Below the pieces are notes generated by a model. That model worked only from the letters and a program-made list of their open reading frames with translations. It made no database searches and had not been told where the DNA came from. A DNA stretch of 15,586 nt from JBEBSD01 sp040394475 (GTDB lineage Bacteria > Bacteroidota > Bacteroidia > Cytophagales > Spirosomataceae): NCBI GenBank assembly GCA_040394475.1, contig JBEBSD010000111.1, forward strand, positions 1-15,586, given 5' to 3'. Positions 13,664 to 15,586 of the stretch are shown one piece after another. How positions within the stretch are numbered: position 1 is the first letter of the stretch; the number at the start of each line of letters is the position of its first letter. The position numbers were made by a program, and so were the translations under genes.

Positions 13664-15160
13664 TTAAAATTTCCGCTTAACAGAAAGGCTGAATCCCAGA
13701 TTCTCTTCCAACAGCCCCCCTTGATCGTAGGCGATGCCGGTTTGCACGGTATAAGCCTGCAACGGAAAGGATACCAGTTGTTGCAGCGAAGTCTGATTTA
13801 CTTCAAAGGGATTCCGATAGGTGCCGAGGTTTTCCGAAAAGGAGACACGGGTAGTCAGGTCGACCTTCTGTATCCGGCTCTGGATACCGACAATAAAGGC
13901 TTTGACCCTGTTATTGGCCACGAAGCTGGAGAAGTCGCGGTTCTCCGGCAGACTCGGTGTGATGCCGGTGATGTATTTGAGGGAAGTGAGAAAGGGGCTG
14001 CCGATCGTCTGGTCTTTGTACGTCCAGCCATCCCGGTATACACCGTTATTGAAATAGTCATCTACTCCACGCAGCTCCGGTATCACCGTGGCCGCGTGCG
14101 ATGCCGGATACTGGCCTCCCTGATGGGCGGTATACAGGTATTCCACGACCACTTTCAGGATGCCCTGACTGGCATTTTTCCGGGTAAATGCGATGCCGTT
14201 CAATCCGTCTTTGATATTGCCAAGAGAATATAATGAGCCATCTTCATAAATGGACTGGCGGTACAACAGGATGTTGGCATCCGAACTATTATATTCCATC
14301 GCCAGGTCCAGCGTTCCCAGGTGGTTGCCTCCGCGGTTCCCTTCTCCGTAAGTTCCCCCGCCGGTATAATAAGTACCATCGGCGTAATTGATCGGCAGGC
14401 CGGTCACAATATTAAGATAAGCCTCCAGATTGTTGCCGTATTGGGTAACTAACTTACCGGTTAAATGGTGCACAAAAGGCACTGCCGGGCGTCCGGCCCA
14501 CTGCACCTGGTGATTGAATCCTCCGTGGAAACGAAGTCGCCAGTCGGGTTTACCCAGGCGTATGTAGAGGCTTTTCTGGTGAAGGAGATAATTTTTTACA
14601 TGCTCCGCCGATCCGAACCAGCCGTGGGAGTAATTTCCCTTGATCGCAATGAGGCCGTTTTTCAGGATGGGGGTGTAATTAGGAATTGAGATCTGGATTT
14701 TAGGGATCGGCAACGCATTCCCCGACCAGATATAGGAACCTGCGCTCAGGGTACTGTCGGCCAGGCCTACCGTTTCCTTGCGCCTGCCGGCATAAAATTC
14801 AAAGGCGCCATAGCGGATCTTGGCATATGCTTCTGAAAGAACTACCTGGTTGATGCGTCCCACATTACCCACTGCACGTACGCCGTAACCATAAGAAAAC
14901 CTGCGCTTGGTATTGTCATCGTTGTATAACTGGTACTCCTTTTTTACCTGACCCCTGAGGGTAAAAACCTGCGATTCCAGGGGTACCTCTCCGTATTGGT
15001 TAGTGCGCATCCAGAAAGGTGTGGAGTTGGATGTGGATAAAAAGGTACCGGCTTCGAGTTCGTAATCCAAATCGCTAAAAGCCCCCTGGGAATAAGCGAG
15101 TTGATTTACGAAGCATCCGGCCAACAGTATCCCGAAAATCCGTAACGTTTTTTGTGGCAT
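13664..15160 (-). CDS. wzi: Capsule assembly Wzi-family outer-membrane protein
   Basis: 498 residues. A signal peptide covers about 1-25 (basic start, hydrophobic core IFGILLAGCFVNQLAYSQ). The rest is a beta-barrel pattern: alternating aromatic/hydrophobic and polar residues, many Gly/Tyr/Trp, and a terminal Phe after charged residues (SLSVKRKF), as expected for BamA-inserted proteins. The features I associate with the Bacteroidota Caps_assemb_Wzi family (PF14052) are the early STPFWMRTNQYG segment (46-57), LSEAYAKIRYGAFEFYAGRR (108-127), SGNALPIPKIQISIPNY (146-162), GWFG (180-183) and a late NLGTYRNPFEVNQTS stretch. Known E. coli Wzi helps anchor capsule at the cell surface; a similar role in assembly or retention of the polymer made here is inferred. 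A Bacteroidota-type -7 element lies about 70 bases upstream. GC is high compared with the wzx-wzy core. Confidence 0.88.
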   Translation of the reverse strand: MPQKTLRIFGILLAGCFVNQLAYSQGAFSDLDYELEAGTFLSTSNSTPFWMRTNQYGEVPLESQVFTLRGQVKKEYQLYNDDNTKRRFSYGYGVRAVGNVGRINQVVLSEAYAKIRYGAFEFYAGRRKETVGLADSTLSAGSYIWSGNALPIPKIQISIPNYTPILKNGLIAIKGNYSHGWFGSAEHVKNYLLHQKSLYIRLGKPDWRLRFHGGFNHQVQWAGRPAVPFVHHLTGKLVTQYGNNLEAYLNIVTGLPINYADGTYYTGGGTYGEGNRGGNHLGTLDLAMEYNSSDANILLYRQSIYEDGSLYSLGNIKDGLNGIAFTRKNASQGILKVVVEYLYTAHQGGQYPASHAATVIPELRGVDDYFNNGVYRDGWTYKDQTIGSPFLTSLKYITGITPSLPENRDFSSFVANNRVKAFIVGIQSRIQKVDLTTRVSFSENLGTYRNPFEVNQTSLQQLVSFPLQAYTVQTGIAYDQGGLLEENLGFSLSVKRKF

Positions 15161-15320
15161 AGATCTGATTTAAGCACAGCAGATGGATTCACCTGCTATG
15201 ACCGGTTGAGTTGTCTTACTGTACAGAATTCAAAAGTACTAATAAATTTTACTACAGCATTAGTTAACGGCAACTTTTCCGATTTGCGAAGTGTTTCGCC
15301 AAGCATCACAAAGGTTTCAC
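15161..15320. other. Upstream region of wzi
   Basis: 160 bases between the wzi start and the tandem array. It contains the candidate promoter at 15231-15238 and a small hairpin, GCGAA-GTGT-TTCGC at 15286-15299, with no adjacent T-run. An AAGCATC word at 15301, also present in the repeat unit, hints at a decayed extra copy. No gene is seen. Confidence 0.5.
15231..15238 (-). promoter_or_regulatory. Candidate Bacteroidota -7 promoter element for wzi
   Basis: On the - strand this reads TACTTTTG, a full match to the TAnnTTTG -7 consensus of Bacteroidota housekeeping promoters, about 70 bases upstream of the wzi ATG. The -33 element (TTTG/TTG) is weak: the word about 19 bases upstream is only TAATG. 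The direction and distance suit wzi transcription. Confidence 0.45.
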
Positions 15321-15586
15321 AGAAGCATCGTTATTTTTTTCTCTGTGTGCCTCCGTGTTTTTCTCCGTGCCGCTCCGTCTTATTTTGCCCTTAATGCTGT
15401 ATACAGATTAAAAGTCACCTAGAAGCATCGTTATTTTTTCTCTGTGCACCTCGGTGTTTTTCTCCGTGCCGCTCCGTGTTAATTTGCCCTTAATGTGCTG
15501 TATACAGATTAAAAGTCACCTAGAAGCATCGTTATTTTTTCTCTGTGCACCTCGGTGTTTTTCTCCGTGCCGCTCCGTGTTAATTT
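15321..15586. repeat. ~100-bp tandem repeat array with CTCnGTG heptamers
   Basis: Three direct copies: 15321-15420 (100 bases), 15421-15521 (101 bases) and 15522-15586 (cut by the window end). Each begins AGAAGCATCGTTATTTTTT, then has four heptamers of form CTCnGTG (in copy 2 at 15440, 15450, 15462 and 15472), then TTGCCCTTAAT, a perfect palindrome CTGTATACAG (15397-15406; 15498-15507) and an AAAAGTCACCT tail. Copies 2 and 3 look identical over the overlap; copy 1 differs by several substitutions, one extra T and a missing GT before the palindrome. There is no long open frame and no spacer variation as in CRISPR. I recall CTCTGTG/CTCCGTG-type intergenic repeats from other bacterial genomes; function unknown. 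Confidence 0.88.

Noticed and set aside
13721..14233. 170-codon open frame on the + strand opposite wzi
   Set aside because: It is antisense to a well-supported outer-membrane protein gene with signal peptide and barrel pattern, and its translation shows no recognisable domain.
15152..15394. 80-codon open frame on the + strand running from the wzi start into the tandem array
   Set aside because: The translation is low-complexity (Cys/Pro/Phe-rich) because it reads the CTCnGTG repeats; no ribosome-binding site and no family resemblance.
15321..15586. CRISPR array
   Set aside because: The whole ~100-base unit repeats with no unique spacers, and no cas genes are nearby.

Overview
The window looks like part of a Bacteroidota chromosome (Chitinophaga/Sphingobacteria-like; genus not determined). 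The reasons are a capsule-assembly Wzi-family outer-membrane protein ending in Phe, general lack of strong Shine-Dalgarno sequences, one good Bacteroidota-type -7 promoter element (TAnnTTTG), and GC-rich palindromic and CTCnGTG-type intergenic repeats of a kind I recall from this phylum. The whole window is a surface-polysaccharide (capsule or O-antigen) locus of the Wzx/Wzy type.

Layout: positions 1-148 are two tandem copies of a 74-bp palindromic repeat. On the + strand, 198-8605, lie a WlbA-like nucleotide-sugar 3-dehydrogenase, a CBS-domain sugar nucleotidyltransferase, a Wzx flippase, a Wzy polymerase, a GT4-like glycosyltransferase, a DUF354 protein and a WecB/WbpI-type non-hydrolysing 2-epimerase. 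Converging on these from the - strand, read right to left, are wzi (15160-13664), a small exported protein of unknown function (13549-12995), a tightly coupled three-gene amino-sugar module (extended SDR, LegC/PglE-type aminotransferase, NeuD/PglD-type acetyltransferase; 12793-9999) and a membrane O-acyltransferase (9822-8812). The right end (15321-15586) is a ~100-bp tandem repeat that runs off the window.

How the genes may work together: the cytoplasmic enzymes make activated amino sugars, with WlbA plus the epimerase pointing to a UDP-diacetamido-mannuronic-acid-type branch and the SDR/aminotransferase/acetyltransferase trio pointing to a 4-(acyl)amino sugar branch. The glycosyltransferase(s) assemble a lipid-linked repeat unit, Wzx flips it, Wzy polymerises it, the acyltransferase may O-acetylate it, and Wzi helps retain or assemble it at the outer membrane. 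The initiating phosphoglycosyl transferase, a nucleotide-sugar 6-dehydrogenase, a 4,6-dehydratase, most glycosyltransferases and the Wza/Wzc export genes are not in the window and presumably flank it or lie elsewhere.

Base composition is mosaic: wlbA and wzi are near 55-58% GC in hand-counted 60-base lines, while wzy lines are near 28%. This suggests an exchangeable polymer-specificity core. I see no phage, CRISPR, transposase, toxin or RNA gene, and no clearly new system. The open questions are the incomplete sugar pathways, the role of the DUF354 protein, and the two repeat families.
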